The notes below the pieces were generated by a model, which worked only from the letters and a program-made list of their open reading frames with translations, did no database searches and was not told the origin of the DNA. Positions 61,486-64,000 of a DNA stretch of 64,000 nt are shown here, in pieces. Each line of letters starts with the position of its first letter. Within the stretch, counting starts at the first letter, position 1. Source of the DNA: Flavivirga spongiicola (lineage in GTDB: Bacteria; Bacteroidota; Bacteroidia; Flavobacteriales; Flavobacteriaceae); NCBI RefSeq assembly GCF_030540825.1, contig NZ_JAUOEO010000001.1, positions 1,585,001 to 1,649,000 of the forward strand, read 5' to 3'. The position numbers and the translations under genes were made by a program.

Positions 61486-62256
61486 ATGCGAAAAATATTC
61501 TCCATACTCGTTTTTAGTGTCATCACATTATTATCCTGCGGCTCAGATAATGATGATAATGTTTCTCAAGCAAATGTTACATTTAATTTTAATCATAATT
61601 GGGACACATCTGTAGTTACAAATACCAATTTTAATACCATTCAATATACCAATGCTAATGGTGAGCAATTAAGCATTACAAAACTAAGATACCTCATTTC
61701 AAACATAACATTTCAAAAATCAGACGGAGAAACATTCGTCCTTGATGGCTATAATTTAGTTGATGTTACTAATAATACCAACCTATCTTTTACGCCAACA
61801 ACAACGATTCCAACAGGTTCTTTCAGTAAAGTGCTCTTTACTTTTGGTTTTAATAACGATGCTAATTACAATAGTAATTACCCTGATTTAAATGCTACTT
61901 CTTGGAGTGTTCCGGCTATGTTAGGAGGTGGCTATCATTTCATGCAATTAGAAGGCAAATTTATAGACAATACGACTACCGAAACAGGTTACGCTTATCA
62001 TGCCATAAGAGCAGTAGATAATTCCGGTGCAACACAAGTGTTTGAAAATACTTTTTTTGAAGTTGATTTAGGCGAAGTTACAATCACTAATAATGCAACT
62101 TTTGAAGTCAATATGAACATTGCCGAATGGTTTAAAAATCCAAATACCTGGGACTTAAAGGTATTAAACAATATGCTCATGCCAAACTTTAATGCTCAGG
62201 TAATGATGTTTGAAAACGGACAAAATGTATTTAGTTTAAACACAGTTAATCAATAG
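61486..62256 (+). CDS. MbnP-family lipoprotein (copper-associated)
   Basis: The 256-residue product has a lipoprotein signal (lipobox Cys18 in TLLSC) followed by the acidic GSDNDDN. It matches MbnP-like proteins: FNFNHNWD near 33, ITKLRYLISNITFQ near 64, then WSVPAMLGGGYHFMQLEGKF at 140-159 and DLGEVTITNNATFEVNM near 195. MbnP partners with the MauG-type MbnH; in studied pairs a Trp is oxidised to kynurenine and helps bind copper. Trp140 beside His151 is the candidate here. The partner gene follows after one base. Copper binding in this protein is inferred from the family. Confidence 0.88.
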   Translation: MRKIFSILVFSVITLLSCGSDNDDNVSQANVTFNFNHNWDTSVVTNTNFNTIQYTNANGEQLSITKLRYLISNITFQKSDGETFVLDGYNLVDVTNNTNLSFTPTTTIPTGSFSKVLFTFGFNNDANYNSNYPDLNATSWSVPAMLGGGYHFMQLEGKFIDNTTTETGYAYHAIRAVDNSGATQVFENTFFEVDLGEVTITNNATFEVNMNIAEWFKNPNTWDLKVLNNMLMPNFNAQVMMFENGQNVFSLNTVNQ

Positions 62257-62257
62257 A

Positions 62258-63322
62258 ATGCTTAAATGGATTTCATATTATATGCTACTTTTTTTCATTT
62301 GCATATCATGTTCAAATGAAAGCGTCAATAAATATGTCCCTACACCAAGTCCATTGCAAATTCCTCAACTTTTTCAAGACAATATACTTGCCCCTGTTGT
62401 TCCTATAAACAATCCACAAACTGTTGAAGGTATTGCATTAGGTAAAAAATTATTCTTCGATCCTATATTATCAGCAGATAATACACAGGCCTGCGCAGAC
62501 TGTCATGCCCCGGAAAAGGCGTTTTCTGATGCAGATCGATTTAGCGATGGGATCGATGGTTTTTTTGGCAACCGCAATGCCATGCCTCTCTTTAACTTAG
62601 CTTGGAATTACGATGAGAAATTCTTTTGGGATGGTCGGGTATTTAGTTTAGAGCATCAAGCTTTTCTACCTGTAACAGATCCTTTAGAAATGCATAATAC
62701 CTGGAAACAAGTAGAACAAAAATTACAACAGCATTCTGAGTATCCCAATTTATTCGAGCAGGCATTTGGAACTTCAACCATAGATTCTACTTTAGTTACC
62801 AAAGCCATTGCACAATTTGAACGCATTTTAATTTCTTCTAATTCAAAATTTGACAAACACCTTTTAAACAAGGCAACGTTAACACCTCAAGAACTTAACG
62901 GTTTTAATGTTTTTATGGATGAAACAAGGGGTGACTGTTTTCATTGTCATGGCAGTGACAAAAACCCATTATGGACAGATAATATTTTTCACAACAATGG
63001 TTTAGATGTTACTTTTACAGACTTAGGATTGGGCAAAGTAACCGGAGACCCGGCTGATAATGGAAAATTTAAATCGCCTTCTTTAAGAAATCTGGCATTC
63101 ACCGCGCCTTATATGCATGATGGTAGATTTACAACACTCGAAGAGGTTATTAATCATTACAGTGAAGGTTTACAAAACTCTCCAACCATTGATCCTTTAA
63201 TGAAAAAAGTAGCGCAAGGCGGGGTGCACCTTTCAGCTCAGGATAAAGCAGATTTGAAAGCTTTCTTACTATCATTATCTGATTATGAATTTATAAATAA
63301 TTCTGCTTTTTCAAATCAGTAA
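62258..63322 (+). CDS. MauG/cytochrome-c-peroxidase-type dihaem lipoprotein (MbnH-like)
   Basis: The 354-residue protein has a lipoprotein signal (lipobox Cys18 in FICISC) and two c-type haem sites: CADCH at residues 79-83 and CFHCH at 225-229. GIALGKKLFFDPILSAD near 58, PLFNLAWNYDEKFFWDGR near 108 and KSPSLRNLAFTAPYMHDGRF near 272 are standard for the MauG/CcpA family. Being one base after the MbnP gene, it is most likely the enzyme that modifies MbnP. A peroxidase role is the alternative. It ends the four-gene operon. Confidence 0.93.
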   Translation: MLKWISYYMLLFFICISCSNESVNKYVPTPSPLQIPQLFQDNILAPVVPINNPQTVEGIALGKKLFFDPILSADNTQACADCHAPEKAFSDADRFSDGIDGFFGNRNAMPLFNLAWNYDEKFFWDGRVFSLEHQAFLPVTDPLEMHNTWKQVEQKLQQHSEYPNLFEQAFGTSTIDSTLVTKAIAQFERILISSNSKFDKHLLNKATLTPQELNGFNVFMDETRGDCFHCHGSDKNPLWTDNIFHNNGLDVTFTDLGLGKVTGDPADNGKFKSPSLRNLAFTAPYMHDGRFTTLEEVINHYSEGLQNSPTIDPLMKKVAQGGVHLSAQDKADLKAFLLSLSDYEFINNSAFSNQ

Positions 63323-63503
63323 AGAATTCAATAAACATGTTGCTCAAATACAAACAACACTGCTCCTCAGTTTTCAACTAGCTAAAAATTAAAGAGTTCT
63401 ATTTTAAGATTCCACAACACCATGTATTTCATCGAAAAAAAAATCGTTTACTCTATTTTGTGTGATTTTTTACGATCTTTGAGTACCCAAATTTCCTACA
63501 ATC

Positions 63504-63737
63504 ATGACACATGAAAAACCTATAAATAGATTTTGCTCCATATTTGGACATAACTATTTACATGTAGCAAAAATAAATAATGAGACTTCAGAATTAATCT
63601 GTAAATCATGTCAAAACCGTTTTATTTCAACCAATAATGGTCATATCATCAATCTATCGGTATATAAAGAAATGGATGATTTCCACAGTTATCTAAAAAA
63701 GAGAAAAGTCTCTGAATTTTTTAAACCCATATCATAA
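63504..63737 (+). CDS. Small CCHC zinc-ribbon-like protein, paralogue C
   Basis: The 77-residue protein reads INRFCSIFGHNYLHV near residue 7 and LICKSCQNRFISTNNGHI near 31. It shares the C-x2-FGH and C-x2-C pattern and the STNNGHII turn with the two genes at 56.9-57.6 kb. It lacks their LTPKFKEINDxLERIH segment but has KEMDDFHSYLKKRK at the same place. It stands alone after the MbnP/MbnH operon. The function is unknown. Confidence 0.7.
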   Translation: MTHEKPINRFCSIFGHNYLHVAKINNETSELICKSCQNRFISTNNGHIINLSVYKEMDDFHSYLKKRKVSEFFKPIS

Positions 63738-64000
63738 GATAAATTTATATTTTAACGTGAATAATGGACAAGGCATTGTAATTGTTTTAGTGTCAAATCT
63801 ATGATTGATGCATTGAAAACAAATAGATTTATTATAAAAAAATAGCCTGTGTTGGCCCTTGCTCCTTTATATCTTATAGGCATGTTTTATTTTTTTCTAC
63901 AAAGGATAAAATTACATTCAAGTGAGTTAGGTCACAGATTATAACCCCCCACTAGCAAGTAACAGTATTAGTAGCGTCTTTCTACTCAAGATAAAGCAAA
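63738..64000. other. Right-edge intergenic stretch without recognised content
   Basis: AT-rich sequence after the last small gene up to the window edge. No gene, repeat or terminator was recognised on either strand. Confidence 0.55.

Noticed and set aside
1..64000. CRISPR arrays, tRNA/rRNA genes, prophage, toxin-antitoxin or defence islands
   Set aside because: None recognised on either strand; only transposase remnants and an orphan Vsr suggest past mobile elements.

Overview
The window looks like a chromosomal segment of a marine-type member of the Flavobacteriaceae (Bacteroidota). The evidence is low G+C, several SusC-like/TonB-dependent receptors with carboxypeptidase-regulatory N-termini, a type IX secretion sorting domain, the gliding genes gldD and gldE, a B-type (menaquinone) succinate dehydrogenase in the order sdhC-sdhA-sdhB, and many promoters with the Bacteroidota pattern TTG-N18-21-TAnnTTTG. 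Genes lack Shine-Dalgarno sequences. Most of the window is ordinary core chromosome. No tRNA, rRNA, CRISPR array, prophage or intact insertion sequence was found.

Layout. 1-4.4 kb: a DUF3127 protein (cut by the edge), a flavin reductase, an orphan histidine kinase overlapping a zinc-ribbon membrane protein, HIT, GreA and a small Rieske-like lipoprotein. 4.4-11.9 kb, minus strand: a TonB receptor behind a TPP riboswitch with its own promoter, then arfB, DUF4301, a NadR-like kinase, a PnuC/PnuT transporter, a thiamine-binding protein, a bacterial GGGP synthase and a phosphopantetheinyl transferase. 12-16 kb: ahcY, a graveyard of two transposase remnants (IS1595-like and IS630-like), a surface protein and a solitary Vsr endonuclease. 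16-25 kb: a LytS/LytTR two-component pair facing a TonB receptor, then a phytase-TonB receptor pair. 25-34 kb: ribosomal L27/L21, the mutY-ssb-gldE-gldD block, HU, a 30-residue mS38-like basic protein and RNase G. 34-44 kb: an M57-like protease, aldo/keto reductase, OmpA lipoprotein, exonuclease III, a 1140-residue outer membrane protein and an M28 peptidase. 44-52 kb: sdhCAB, a BNR-propeller protein and a T9SS-exported metzincin. 52-58 kb: aminopeptidase P, aspartate kinase facing an ACT-domain protein, a hydrolase, two small zinc-ribbon paralogues and thiL. 58-64 kb: a tight four-gene lipoprotein operon ending in an MbnP/MauG (MbnH) pair, then a third zinc-ribbon paralogue.

How the genes work together. 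Thiamine is a recurrent theme. The TPP-controlled receptor could bring thiamine or a precursor across the outer membrane, the thiamine-binding protein and PnuT-like permease could serve inner-membrane uptake, the NadR-like P-loop kinase could trap the vitamin, and ThiL makes TPP. The 58.9-63.3 kb operon is the most system-like cluster. It encodes four lipoproteins, including a MauG-type dihaem enzyme and its likely partner MbnP, a family in which tryptophan oxidation creates a copper site. Non-coding structure is rich: REP-like palindromes, a second palindromic repeat family that also forms the expanded P3 arm of the riboswitch, helically spaced CACnAAT repeats, and structured leaders before greA, ahcY and rng.
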